A DNA stretch of 64,000 nucleotides from DAOTWA01 sp963702935 (GCA_963702935.1 OY969772.1:3658001-3722000); one strand, 5' to 3'; positions 33,268 to 43,581 are shown, numbered from the stretch's first letter. Numbers and translations are program-made. Notes: generated by a model from the letters alone, not told the origin.

Positions 33268-35407
33268 ATGGCCTGGCTGTTGCTCCTCCCTTTGCTGCTG
33301 TTGCTCCCCAACCTGACCAGCTTCATCTACCAGCCAGGCGCTGCCTATTCTGACCTCTTGATCAGCCATACTCCCAATGCAGTCTTCCTCAAGCAGGCGC
33401 TGCTCGAATGGCACCGGCTGCCGTTCTGGTCGGATACGATCCTGAGCGGGTACCCCTTTGCCGCCGACCCCTTATCCGGCCTGTGGTATCCTCCCGGCTG
33501 GTTGGGGATCTTGCTTCCGGCGCCCCTGGGATTCAACCTGGCTATCCTGCTCCACCTCCTGTGGGGCGGGGTGGGCATGTACGTCTACCTGAAATCCGAG
33601 GAATTGTCCCCGCTGCCCGCGCTTCTGGGGGCGGTGGCCTTCGAAGCCATGCCCAAGCTGATCTCGCATTTTGCCGCCGGCCACATGACCCTGGTCTACG
33701 CGGTCGCCTGGACGCCCTGGCTGTTGCGGGCCGAAAACCGGCGCATTCGCGCCGGAAGCGGGCAGCGCTGGAGAGGCCTGTCCGGGGTCCTCCTGGGGGT
33801 GATTGCCCTGGCGGACGTGCGCTGGGCGGCCTTCGCCGGCCTGGTGTGGCTGTTCTACGCCCTGGCCCGGCGGAATCTCTTCGAGAGCAGGCCGGGAGAG
33901 GCTTCCTCCCTGGCTGGGCGCCTGGCCCGCTTCGCCGCCTACGCTTTGGGGCAGGTGGCGCTGGCCGTGGCGCTGGCGGCGCCCCTGCTGCTTCCCTTGC
34001 TGGAGTTCTCGCGCCTCTCGACGCGCGCCGGCCTGACCCCTGCGGAAGCCTTTACCCTCTCCCTGCCGCCTTCGCGCTTGTTGGGGCTGATCGTCCCCGA
34101 CCCGCGGGGCTACGCCGAGTGGATTCTCTATCCGGGGGCGGTAGGCCTGGTGCTGTTCGTGGTCGTCCTGCTCGATGCGCGCGGCAAACCTCCGGCGAAA
34201 TTCTGGATATGGGCGGCGCTGCTGAGCCTGGTGTATTCCCTTGGCTCGGCCATCCCCTTCCTGCCGCTGCTGGCCAACCTGCCCGGCCTGGATCTGCTGC
34301 GGGTGCCCTCCCGCGCGCTGTTCGTCGCCGGAACGGCCTTCGCCGTGCTGTCCGCCTATGGCGCGCAGACGCTGATCGAATGGAGCTCTATAAAACGAAA
34401 AATCAGGATCGATCCTGGCCTGGCGCTGAGCGCGCTGGCGGCCGGCGTCCTGCTCCTGGTGGGCGGACTGTTCTTCCTCCAAAAGGAACCTTCCGCTTAA
34501 CTTCGCGCTGGCGGCCATTTTCGTTCCTCTGGCAGCCGTGTGGTGTATCTTGCGCCTGAAGCAGGTCGTGCCGGGGGGTGTCTGGTCGGCGGGCATCCTG
34601 CTGATTTGCCTGCTAAACCTGGGGAGCGTGGATTGGCTGTCCATGCAGCCGCGCTCCGCTCAAGAGGCCCTCTCCGAAGACGCCGGGGTGGCCGATTATT
34701 TTGGAAACTATCCCGGCCTGTACCGCATCTATTCGCCTTCGTATAGCCTTCCGCAACAGACGGCGGCCCTGCACGGCTTACAGCTCGCGGACGGCATCGA
34801 CCCATTGCAGATCACCTCTTACGTGGCCTTCATGGGGACCGCCAGTGGAGTCCCCGCGCAAGGTTATAGCGTCACTCTGCCGCCTTATAGGAATGGAGAT
34901 CCGGCTGAGGACAACCGGGATTACCGCCCCGATCCTACGGCGCTGGGATTGCTCAACGTGCGCTTCGTCGTGGCGGCTTACGACCTTTCGGTGGATAACC
35001 TGGTGTTGCGCGCCCAAATCGGGCAGACCCGTATCTATGAGAACCTGGCCGCCTTGCCGCGCGCCTGGCTGCAGCCGCCGGGGAGCCTGCTCGGCCAGGA
35101 CGTTCGCGACGTGGAGATCAGTTCCTACGCGCCGGACAGGATCACCGTGCGGGCGAGCGGCCCGGGGCTGTTGGTGCTCTCGGAAGTGGCTTACCCCGGC
35201 TGGCAGGTCAGCGTGGACGGGCGGCCGGCGCACATCCAGACGGTAGCGGGCGTCTTGCGCGGAGTAGAGCTTACGGTGGGGGAGCATTCGGTCGAGTTCG
35301 TATTTCGCCCCTGGTCCGTGTACGTTGGCCTGGGGCTGGGGATGCTTGCCTGGGCGGGATGGATCATTAACAACCTTTATCTGGGAGGGAAAAAGCGTTA
35401 TGGTTAA
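33268..35407 (+). CDS. YfhO-like membrane protein, module B copy 1 (frameshifted)
   Basis: The frame from ATG 33268 (MAWLLLLPLLLLLPNLTSFI) runs to TAA 34498-34500. One base on, it continues LNFALAAIFVPLAAVWCIL to 35407. Dropping one base near 34480-34495 gives about 712 residues, close to copy 2. It has about 12-13 helices. The first outer loop has YSDLLISHTPN and RLPFWSDTILSGYPFAADP. The outer C-terminal beta domain has SEVAYPGWQVSVDGRPAHI and VGEHSVEFVFRPWSV, the YfhO end signature. YfhO-type proteins decorate wall or lipid polymers with sugar; the substrate here is unknown. Its end overlaps the next module A gene. Confidence 0.78.
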
Positions 35408-37079
35408 GTCTGGGGAAAGACATTGGGTGGTGTACTTCGCCGCAGTGGTCATGTTAGCGACCACCTTGCCTTACGTGCTTGGCTATGCCAGCCAGGGCGC
35501 CGATTGGCGTTTCACCGGATTCATCATCGGGGTGGAGGATGGCAACTCTTACATTGCCAAGATGTTGACCGGGGCGGCCGGGGCCTGGTTGTTCCGCTCG
35601 CCTTATTCGACCCTGCCTCAAAACGGCGCGTTGGTTTTTCTGCCTTACCTCTTGTTGGGAAAATTGGCCTCGGCGCCGGGCCTTCACGAGCAGTTGGTGG
35701 CGCTCTTCCATCTGTTTCGCATTGTCGCCGGGATGCTGGCCATCCTGGTGACCTATGAGTTCATCGCTTTTTTCGTCGACCAGGTAAAGCTGCGCCGCCT
35801 GGCCCTGGCCCTGGCAATTCTGGGCGGGGGGCTGGGCTGGGTGCTGCTGATGTTCAACGGCGGCATGGTCTTCGGCTCGATTCCCCTGGACATCTATTCT
35901 CCCGAGACCTTCGGATTCCTGGAGCTGTTTGGGCTGCCGCACCTGTGCCTGGCGCGCGCCGGGCTATTGGGAGGCCTGCTGCTGTATTTAAGGGGCATCC
36001 CGGCGATGGAGAACTCCGCTCGCCCGGGGGAAGGCGGCCTGAAAGCCTTCTTCTCTTTCCGCCTTGAGGAGGTGAAGCGCATCCTTGGGCTGGCCCTGAT
36101 CGGCATTGCCACCTGGATCGCCCAGCCCGTGACGGCTGCGCTGTTGTTTGCGATCATCGGTATCCATCTGGGCTTTACCCTCCTGTGGAGGCTGGCTCGC
36201 AAGGTGGAGACACCTACCCTCGCCGGCCTGCTGAGCGTCTTCAAATTGCCCTTTTGGGCGGGGCTGCTGGTGCTGCCGTTCTTCCTGTACAGCCTGCTGT
36301 CCTTCCAACTGGACGCCTATCTAAAGGGCTGGGCGGCGCAAAACAAGATCTACTCGCCCAACCCGCTGCATTATTTATTCGCTTACGGTTGGCTGCTGCC
36401 GTTGATCGCGCTGGGAGCGGTCAAATTCCTGCGCCGGGGGGAATGGGCCTTCTGGCTGCCCGTGGGCTGGCTGGTGGCGCTTCCGATTATGGTCTACGCG
36501 CCCTTCATCATGCAGCGCCGGCTGGCGGAGGGCGTCTGGGTGGCCTTCTGCGTGCTGGCGGTGAGCTATTGGGAGCGGGAGGGGGAAGGCGCCGCGCTGC
36601 CGGCGGCCTTCAAGCGCTTCGCGCCTTATTATGCGGTCGTCTTTCCTTCCACGCTGGTGATTCTGCTGATGGCCTTCCTGGCGGCGGCCAATCCGCAAGA
36701 ACCAGTCTTCGTCCCCACGCAAGAGGTGGCTGCCTTCGAACAGATCGCGGCTAAGGCGCAGAAATTCGACGTGGTGCTGGCGGCGTACCCGACCGGCAAC
36801 GCCCTGCCGGCCTGGGCTACAGTGCGAGTGGTGACCGGCCACACGGTAGAGACGGCCAATTTCGATCAAATCGACCCCCAGGCGGCCGCGTTCTTCGACC
36901 CGGCTACGCCGCAAGCTGAGAGAATGGCGATCCTCGGCGAAAATGACGTGAGCTTCGTCCTGTGGGGGCCGGCGGAGCGGGCCCTGGGCAGTTGGGATCC
37001 GCGCCAGGCGAGCTTCTTGCGCAGCGTCGGAGAAGCCGGGGAATACGACCTCTTGGAAGTGGACCCGCCGGTGAGGTGA
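35400..37079 (+). CDS. Polytopic membrane protein, module A copy 2 (probable GT-C-like)
   Basis: 559 residues from ATG 35400, which overlaps the end of the preceding gene by 8 bases. It has about 11 helices. The first outer loop has GVEDGNSYIAKM (Asp 47). The soluble tail (about 440-559) has YPTGNALPAWATVRVVTGH and GENDVSFVLWGPAERALG. It is paralogous to the 31731 gene: same loop, same FHLFRIVAG helix, same tail motifs, although overall identity looks modest. The next gene is the second YfhO-like copy. An outer-face glycan transferase role is inferred. Confidence 0.7.
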   Translation: MVKSGERHWVVYFAAVVMLATTLPYVLGYASQGADWRFTGFIIGVEDGNSYIAKMLTGAAGAWLFRSPYSTLPQNGALVFLPYLLLGKLASAPGLHEQLVALFHLFRIVAGMLAILVTYEFIAFFVDQVKLRRLALALAILGGGLGWVLLMFNGGMVFGSIPLDIYSPETFGFLELFGLPHLCLARAGLLGGLLLYLRGIPAMENSARPGEGGLKAFFSFRLEEVKRILGLALIGIATWIAQPVTAALLFAIIGIHLGFTLLWRLARKVETPTLAGLLSVFKLPFWAGLLVLPFFLYSLLSFQLDAYLKGWAAQNKIYSPNPLHYLFAYGWLLPLIALGAVKFLRRGEWAFWLPVGWLVALPIMVYAPFIMQRRLAEGVWVAFCVLAVSYWEREGEGAALPAAFKRFAPYYAVVFPSTLVILLMAFLAAANPQEPVFVPTQEVAAFEQIAAKAQKFDVVLAAYPTGNALPAWATVRVVTGHTVETANFDQIDPQAAAFFDPATPQAERMAILGENDVSFVLWGPAERALGSWDPRQASFLRSVGEAGEYDLLEVDPPVR

Positions 37080-37121
37080 GCATGAAATCGTGCGCAGAGC
37101 AGACGGGCGTTTTCGATAGAA

Positions 37122-39479
37122 TTGCTTCCTATCTGGCTGGCGCCCCTGGCGCTTTTGGCCCCGGTTTTGTTCACCGGCCAGGCCCTGTTCTGGGGGACGC
37201 CTTACCTTCAATTCGTGCCCTGGCGCATGGCCGCCTGGGAGGCTTTGAAGAGCGGACAGTTGCCCTTGTGGAACCCGCTGGTGGGGATGGGCGCTCCGCT
37301 GATCGCCAATTACCAATCCGCGTTGTTCTACCCACCCAACTGGTTGCAGTTCGCCCTGGCGGCGGTGGGTGGAATTGGCTGGCTGGCCTGGGGCCAGGCG
37401 CTGCTGGTGGCTTTGCACCTGGCCTGGGCCGGCTGGGGCACCTGGCTGCTGGCCCGGCGCCTGGGGATGGGGCCTCTGGCGCGCATCGTCAGCGGCCTGG
37501 CTTTCTCGCTGTGCGGATATCTGGTGGCTCGGGCGGGCTTCCTGAGCATAAACGCCGCCGTGGCCTGGCTGCCCTGGATCCTCCTGGCTTCCGCGGCGAT
37601 CGCGCCTTTCCCCCGCGATGGCGTAGGGGAGAGCCGGCGCCCCTACTTCCTGCGCATCCTGCCGCTGGCGCTGTGTATCGGCTTGCAGTTGCTGGCCGGG
37701 CACGCCCAGACGGCCTGGTACACGCTGTTGTTGCTGGCTGCCTGGGTGGCCTTCTGGGGCTGGCGCAACGGCGGATGGCGGACGATGGCCGTTTCGCTGG
37801 TACAACTGGCCGCTCCCGTGCTGATCGGGACGGGCTTGGCTGCCGTGCAGCTCCTGCCCACCGCCGAGTACCTGCTTCAATCGCAGCGCTCGTCGGCAGT
37901 GGACTACACTATGGCGGTGAATTATTCTTTCTGGCCCTGGCAACTCATCACGTTGCTCGCGCCCGATTTCTTCGGCAACCCCGCCCAGGGAAATTATTGG
38001 GTGACGGCCAACAACTACTGGGAAGATGCCATCTATGTGGGGCTGTTGCCGGCGATCCTGGCCTTTTCGGCTTTGATCGGGCTATTTTCCAGGCGATCCC
38101 CCGCGCACCAGCCGAAGGACAAACGGCTGATCGGCTTCCTGGGCAGCGTCATTCTGGTGGCCTTCTTGCTGGCCCTGGGAAAGAACACGCCCATTTTCCC
38201 GTTCCTGTATCACCACGTTCCCACTTTTGCCCTGTTCCAGGCGCCGGCACGCTTCACGCTCTGGGCGGAATTTGCCCTGGCGTTATTGGCCGGTTTGGGC
38301 GTCTCGGCCTGGCGCCGCCCAGGCGGCAAGGGATTGTATTGGACGCGCCTGGCGACTGCCGGGGCGGTCGCCGTCAGCCTTGGGGCCGGCTTGGGCTGGT
38401 ATTTTCTGCGCGGCGTCGACGTTACCTTCATCCGCGCTACGGCTATCGCCGGGTTCTGGGGGCTGGGCGTGGGCGTCCTCAGCCTGACGGCTCCTAAAGA
38501 AGCCGGGACGAACCCACCGAGGGCCTGGTTCGGGGGAGTGGTGCTCCTGGTGTGCGCCGACCTGTTGGTGGCCGGTTGGGGCCTCAACCCCGGAGTCGGG
38601 CAGGCGTTGTACACCCAGGCCGCCACCACGCAGGCGGAAGTCTCCGCGCAGCTTGCCGGGGGCCGGCTGTATCTGTCCCAGGGGGACGAGCAGCACATCA
38701 AGTTCGTGCGCTTCTTCCAGTTCGACAGCTTTCATCCCTATGAAGGCTGGCAGGATCTGCGGGACGTTTACCTGCCGGATGGCAATATGCTGGATGGGAT
38801 TCCCTCGGCCAATAATTTCGACCCGTTGGTGCCGGGGCGTTACGCGCGCTGGACGGATTATTTGGAGGTTGCCGATTTCCGGGTTCGCTCGGCCATGCTG
38901 GCGGCCATGGACGTGGGCGCTACAGAGCAGATCGACGACCGCTATGCGTACGGGGTGCGCTTCGAGCCGGTGGCGGGTGCCAGCCGCCTGAGCTGGTTCA
39001 CCTGCGCGGACTTCGCCAGTGACGGAAACGACGCCTGGAACAAGGCGCTCCAGCGTTTTTCCGGAGACGCCCAGGAATCCGGCCGCATCATCCTGGAAGG
39101 GGGAAATCCCGGGGAAAACCTCCAGCCTTGCGCCCTCTCCTCTCAGGCAAAAACACGTATAATGGAGGAAGATTCAAATCGAGTGGTGGTACAGGTGGAG
39201 TCAGACGCTACGGGCTGGTTGGAAATGGCAGACGTCTGGTATCCAGGGTGGGTTGTTTCTATCGATGGCAAGCCTGCGTCAATCTTGCGCGCGGATTATT
39301 TGTTCCGGGCAGTGGCGGTACCGGCTGGAACGCATACAATCGAATGGATCTATCGCCCGACCTCGTTCTACCTTGGAGCGGCGATCAGTGGATCGGTCTG
39401 GTTAGGACTTGCAGCGCTGGTAATCTGGCGCAAACTATCAAAGAGGACCCCCAATCCAGGCGTAAAATCAGATAACTGA
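37122..39479 (+). CDS. YfhO-like membrane protein, module B copy 2
   Basis: 785 residues from TTG 37122 (MLPIWLAPLALLAPVLF). An ATG at 37082 with a good GAGGTGAG ribosome site, 2 bases after the preceding stop, lies one frame away, so a one-base error near 37118 may hide 13 more residues (MKSCAEQTGVFDR). It has about 13 helices. The loop after helix 1 has GQALFWGTPYLQFVPWR and LPLWNPLVGMGAPL, the YfhO-type N-terminal pattern. The outer C-terminal domain (about 480-760) ends ADVWYPGWVVSIDGKPASI and PAGTHTIEWIYRPTS. It pairs with the module A gene upstream. Confidence 0.8.
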   Translation: MLPIWLAPLALLAPVLFTGQALFWGTPYLQFVPWRMAAWEALKSGQLPLWNPLVGMGAPLIANYQSALFYPPNWLQFALAAVGGIGWLAWGQALLVALHLAWAGWGTWLLARRLGMGPLARIVSGLAFSLCGYLVARAGFLSINAAVAWLPWILLASAAIAPFPRDGVGESRRPYFLRILPLALCIGLQLLAGHAQTAWYTLLLLAAWVAFWGWRNGGWRTMAVSLVQLAAPVLIGTGLAAVQLLPTAEYLLQSQRSSAVDYTMAVNYSFWPWQLITLLAPDFFGNPAQGNYWVTANNYWEDAIYVGLLPAILAFSALIGLFSRRSPAHQPKDKRLIGFLGSVILVAFLLALGKNTPIFPFLYHHVPTFALFQAPARFTLWAEFALALLAGLGVSAWRRPGGKGLYWTRLATAGAVAVSLGAGLGWYFLRGVDVTFIRATAIAGFWGLGVGVLSLTAPKEAGTNPPRAWFGGVVLLVCADLLVAGWGLNPGVGQALYTQAATTQAEVSAQLAGGRLYLSQGDEQHIKFVRFFQFDSFHPYEGWQDLRDVYLPDGNMLDGIPSANNFDPLVPGRYARWTDYLEVADFRVRSAMLAAMDVGATEQIDDRYAYGVRFEPVAGASRLSWFTCADFASDGNDAWNKALQRFSGDAQESGRIILEGGNPGENLQPCALSSQAKTRIMEEDSNRVVVQVESDATGWLEMADVWYPGWVVSIDGKPASILRADYLFRAVAVPAGTHTIEWIYRPTSFYLGAAISGSVWLGLAALVIWRKLSKRTPNPGVKSDN

Positions 39480-39525
39480 TAAAGTTGCACAGAGACAGAT
39501 CATCTGGGTATGAGGAGCATCTTCA

Positions 39526-40497
39526 ATGGATTTAGAAGTCGCTAGTATCCAATCCTTTGCAGAACGCCTGGCGGCGAACCTTGAGAAGGTCATCGTGGGG
39601 AAACGCCAGACGGTTGAGCTGACGGTCATTGGATTATTGTGTCAGGGCCATTTATTGATCGAAGATGTGCCTGGGGTCGGGAAGACCATGCTGGCGCGCA
39701 GCCTGGCGCGCTCGTTGGGCTGTACGTTCAGCCGCATTCAATTTACGCCGGATATGCTTCCCAGCGACGTGACCGGCGTCTCGATCTTCAACCAAATCAC
39801 CCGCCAATTCGAGTTCCGTCCCGGCCCGCTGATGACCCAGATCTTGCTGGCGGATGAGATCAACCGGGCTACCCCCAAGACCCAATCGGCGTTATTGGAG
39901 GCCATGGAGGAAAGGCAGATTACCGTAGACGGGGTGACCCACGTGCTGCCTTCGCCTTTCCTCGTGCTGGCCACCCAGAACCCTATCGAGTACGAAGGCA
40001 CCTTCCCCCTGCCCGAAGCTCAATTGGATCGCTTCCTGATGCGCATCCGGCTGGGATACCCCAATATGAGCGACGAGATCAACATCCTGGAGCTTCAGCA
40101 ATTGCACCACCCGATCGAGTCTCTGGAGATCGTGGTCGAGCTGGACGAGCTCAAGAAGGTGCAGGAGATGATCAAGCAGGTATACGTCGCTCCGGAGATC
40201 AAGCGCTACATGGTCGAGCTGACCCGCAAGACGCGCGAGCACGAGGACGTCTACCTGGGATCGAGCCCGCGCGGCAGCCTGGGCTTGTTCCGGGCCGGGC
40301 AGGCCAGGGCAGCCATGCTGGGGAGGGACTACATCCTTCCGGACGACATCAAGGCACTGGCCTTACCCGTCCTGGCGCATCGCATGGTCGTCAGCCCATC
40401 GGCGCGCCTGCGCAGCCTTAGCTCTGAAAAGATCGTCCAGGAGATCCTCAATAAGCTGCCCGTGCCGGGCGGAGATTTGAGCGCGAGCGAAAAGTAA
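39526..40497 (+). CDS. MoxR family AAA+ ATPase (second copy)
   Basis: A 323-residue AAA_3 ATPase, closely similar to the 8666-9616 gene. Walker A is GVGKTMLARSLARSLG, Walker B ILLADEINRA with TPKTQSALLEAMEE, sensor 1 ATQNPIEYEGTFPLPEAQLDRF, and the arginine-finger region SSPRGSLGLFRAGQA. It acts with its DUF58 partner, which starts 2 bases after its stop. Unlike the first cluster, no DUF4129 gene follows. It lies just after the A-B-A-B membrane-protein block, with 46 bases between. Confidence 0.94.
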   Translation: MDLEVASIQSFAERLAANLEKVIVGKRQTVELTVIGLLCQGHLLIEDVPGVGKTMLARSLARSLGCTFSRIQFTPDMLPSDVTGVSIFNQITRQFEFRPGPLMTQILLADEINRATPKTQSALLEAMEERQITVDGVTHVLPSPFLVLATQNPIEYEGTFPLPEAQLDRFLMRIRLGYPNMSDEINILELQQLHHPIESLEIVVELDELKKVQEMIKQVYVAPEIKRYMVELTRKTREHEDVYLGSSPRGSLGLFRAGQARAAMLGRDYILPDDIKALALPVLAHRMVVSPSARLRSLSSEKIVQEILNKLPVPGGDLSASEK

Positions 40498-40499
40498 GC

Positions 40500-41817
40500 A
40501 TGAAAGTTCGGCAAACATTTTGGGTCGTGCTACTCTTGCTGGCAGCCAGCATCTTCGGGGCCGCCATCTATGGCTCGCCCATCTACTACCGGTTGATTTA
40601 CGTGTGGGGGCTGTTGTTGGCCAGCAGCGCGGCCTGGACGGGCTTATCCCTGCGCGGTATGACGGCGCAGCGCCGCGCGCGCACCCTGCGGCAACAGGTC
40701 GGAGAAATCTTCGAAGAGGGCTTCGAGCTGACCAACGCCAGCTCTCTGCCGAGCTTGTGGATCGAGGTGCGGGATACCTCGAATTTGCCCGGTACCTCCG
40801 GATCGAGAGTCCTGACCTGGATCGGCGCCCACCAACAGCGCTCCTACCTGGCTTACAGTTGGTTGAGCCATCGCGGCCTATACAATTTGGGTCCGACGGT
40901 GCTGACTTCGGGAGACTTGTTCGGGCTGTTTTCCATCAGCAAGGAGTTCCCCGCCCAGGAATCCTCTCCTGGTCATCCCGCACATGGTGATCTTGCAATC
41001 CTTCCCGGCCCCGCCGGGGTTGCTGCCCGGCGGGCGGGCTTTGAGGCGGCGCACCCTGGAGACCACTCCCTACGCGGCCGGGGTGCGCGAGTACGTGCCC
41101 GGCGACGCGCTCAACCGCATCCATTGGCCCAGCACGGCCCGGCGGGACGATTTGATGGTCAAGGAGTTCGAGCAGGATCCCCAGGCGGACGTATGGATCT
41201 TTGTGGATGCCTATAAAGCAGCCCAGGCCGCTTCGCCTGACGAGACGGTTCCCCAAAACATCGACAAGCTGTGGCTGTGGCGCCAACATCCCGAAGTGAC
41301 TTTGCCGTCCTCGACCATGGAATACGCCGTCAGTATCGCCGTGTCCGTGGGGAATTTCTTCATCCGCCAGGGGCAGGCCGTGGGGCTGGCCAGCGCGGGG
41401 CAGGTCTTCTCGGTCTTGCCTGCCGAGCGCGGCGAGCGCCAGATGGCCAAGATGTTGGAAACCATGGCCTTCTTGCAGGGAGAAGGCGACCTGCCGCTGC
41501 TGGGATTGGTCACGGCTGAGGTGAGCTACCTGCCGCGAGGGAGCACGGTGATCCTGATCACCCCCTCGATCCAGCCGAGCATTGTCCAGGTGGTCGAGGT
41601 GCTGGAGCAGCGTGATATGCACCCGGTGGTCATTCTCCTGGACGCTGCGTCTTTTGGCGGGCGCGAAGGCACTGCTGAGCTGGCCGCGCGCCTGGCCGAG
41701 AGGGGCGTGCGGGTGATCCGGGTGGCCAACAAAGACGATCTCAAGCTGGCTTTGGAAAACGGCGGAGAGGGGAACGCTGCTCCGCGGGGTTGGTGGAATG
41801 AAAATGAAGCCGGCTAA
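40500..41817 (+). CDS. DUF58 domain-containing protein (second copy, frameshifted)
   Basis: The frame from ATG 40500 encodes two helices (FWVVLLLLAASIFGAAIYG and YYRLIYVWGLLLASS) and a beta domain up to KEFPAQES. One base on, it continues LLVIPHMVILQSFPAPPG and the DUF58 core TPYAAGVREYVPGDALNRIHWPSTARR, then DVWIFVDAYKA. Dropping one base at about 40962-40969 (GAATCCTCTCC) gives 438 residues. The core has the D-x-x-x-R-I-H-W pattern. It is the partner of the MoxR ATPase 2 bases upstream and likely takes part in envelope protein maturation by family. As printed, the protein would be cut. Confidence 0.85.
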
Positions 41818-41839
41818 AAAATAATTCGAGGTGATGGGT

Positions 41840-42565
41840 ATGGCGACTGAACTGCTTTATCAAACGGATAGCTACCTGAAAGATTTTGACGCGACGGTTT
41901 CCGGGGTCAGCCTGGATGAGCGTGCGGTCATTCTGGATCGCAGCGCCTTCTATCCCGGGGGCGGCGGCCAGTTGTGCGACCTGGGGACGATTACCGCCGG
42001 AGGCCAGGTGTATCCGGTTGGGCGGGTGAAGAAGGTGGGTGACGAGGTCTACCATTTCATCGGCGGGGACGCGCAGCTTCCCTCCGTGGGAGCCCCGGTG
42101 GCCGGCGCGCTGGATTGGCAGCGCCGCTACCGGCTGATGCGCACGCACACGGCCATGCACATCCTGTGCGGGGTGGTCTTCCGCGATTACGGCGCGCAGG
42201 TGACCGGCGGGGACATGGAGCCGTTGCACGGGCGCATGGATTTCGAGTTCGAGAATCTGCAAAGAGAGCTGATCGACGTGATCGAGGCGGCCATCAACGC
42301 GGAGGTGGCCCAGGCGCGTGACATCCACGTGCGCATCCTGCCCCGCGAAGAGGCCTTCCGCATCCCCGACCTGATCCGCACGAAGATCAACCTGTTGCCC
42401 GAGGGAATCCAGCAAGTGCGCACGGTCGAGATCGAGGGCCTGGATTTGCAGGCGGACGGCGGCACCCACGTGCACAATACCTCTGAGGTTGGGCAAATGC
42501 ACATCGTGGATTACAAGAGTAAAGGGAAGATCAATAAGCGCATCTACGTTGATCTTCAGGAGTGA
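41840..42565 (+). CDS. alaX: Alanyl-tRNA editing protein AlaX
   Basis: About 241 residues from ATG 41840, with GAGGTG upstream; a GTG and an ATG lie 9 and 6 bases earlier. Free-standing AlaX proteins hydrolyse Ser (or Gly) wrongly attached to tRNA-Ala. The N-terminal barrel shows DRSAFYPGGGGQLCDLGTI. The editing domain has the zinc motif RTHTAMH. The second metal motif, usually C-G-G-T-H-V, is ADGGTHVHNTSEVG here, with Asp in place of Cys. This may be a subtype trait or reduce metal affinity. It follows the MoxR/DUF58 pair by 22 bases and precedes the FAH gene by 7. Confidence 0.9.
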   Translation: MATELLYQTDSYLKDFDATVSGVSLDERAVILDRSAFYPGGGGQLCDLGTITAGGQVYPVGRVKKVGDEVYHFIGGDAQLPSVGAPVAGALDWQRRYRLMRTHTAMHILCGVVFRDYGAQVTGGDMEPLHGRMDFEFENLQRELIDVIEAAINAEVAQARDIHVRILPREEAFRIPDLIRTKINLLPEGIQQVRTVEIEGLDLQADGGTHVHNTSEVGQMHIVDYKSKGKINKRIYVDLQE

Positions 42566-42572
42566 GCCTGCC

Positions 42573-43581
42573 ATGCGTTTGCTCAGTTTCGTCTTGCCTT
42601 CTGATAGTCGCCGTCTGCTCTTCGGCGCTTTGGTCGACGATGTGGTGGTCGACCTGAAGGCCGCCCAGTCCTGGACCCAAGGCGCGCTCGGCATTCCATC
42701 CGAGTACCTGCCGGATAGCCTGCCGGAGCTGCTCCAATCCGACGTGGAAAGTTGGGGCTATGTGGCTAACCTGGTAGAAGCCCTGGCCGGCAAATCGGGG
42801 GAGCTGACCCGTCTGAAAGGGGCCAATCGCAGCCGGGTCGGATATGCGCTCGAGGAAATCGTGCTCTTCCCGCCCCTGCTGCACCCCACCAGCCTGCGCA
42901 GCTTTTACGCCTTCGAGGCACACGCGCGCGCTCTGTACGCGGCCTTGAAGCGCGATTTTCCGGAAGAATGGCTCCAGGCCCCGGTTTTTACCTTCCTCAA
43001 CCCCAACGCAGTCTATGGGCCGCATCAAACCATCTACGTCCCTTCGTATAGCCACGAGCTCGATTTCGAGCTTCAGATTGCCTGTATCCTGGGCAAGGCA
43101 GGCAAGAATATCCCGGCAGAGGAAGCGGCGGATTTCATCGCAGGCTATACGATTGCGAACGGCTGGACGGCCCGCGATGTCCAATCCACAGAGATGAAAA
43201 TGGGACTGGGAATCGCAAAAGCCAAAGATACAGCCCTCTCCCTGGGGCCCTGGATGGTGACGCCGGAGGAGATCGCCTATTGCCAGGCCGGCCGCCCGGG
43301 GGTTTACGACCTGGCCATGACGGCCCGGGTAAACGGCGTGGAGCGCTCGCGCGGAAATTGGAGGGAGCTGCATTATTCGTTCGGCGAGATGATCGCTCAG
43401 GCTTCCAAGGATTTCTTATTTGCTGCCGGGTGACGTGATTTGCTCCGGGGCGATTGGAACGGGATGCCTGTTGGAGCTCACGGAGGGAAAAGGACCCTGG
43501 CTCGCGCCGGGAGACCAGGTGGAGCTGGAAGTAGAGCGCCTGGGCGTGCTACGCAACCGCGTCGGCTCCGCCCAGGCTTGA
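42573..43581 (+). CDS. Fumarylacetoacetate hydrolase family protein (frameshifted near the end)
   Basis: From ATG 42573 the frame runs to TGA 43431-43433 after LFAAG. The other frame continues LPGDVICSGAIGTGCLLELT and ends ELEVERLGVLRNRVGSAQA, the classic FAH C-terminus. Removing one T from TTT at 43419-43421 joins them (DFLLLPGDVICSG) and gives 335 residues. Domain features are SFYAFEAHARALY, PNAVYGPHQTIY, SHELDFELQIACILGK (metal Glu), FIAGYTIANGWTARDVQ and KAKDTALSLGPWMVTPEE. The family includes acylpyruvases, decarboxylases and hydrolases of aromatic breakdown; the substrate is unknown. The neighbour AlaX is probably unrelated in function. Confidence 0.88.

Noticed and set aside
36375..38497. 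Long open frames on both strands over the YfhO-like and A2 genes
   Set aside because: Both are composition shadows, rich in Arg, Gly, Pro and Ala. The true genes on the plus strand have helices and family motifs.
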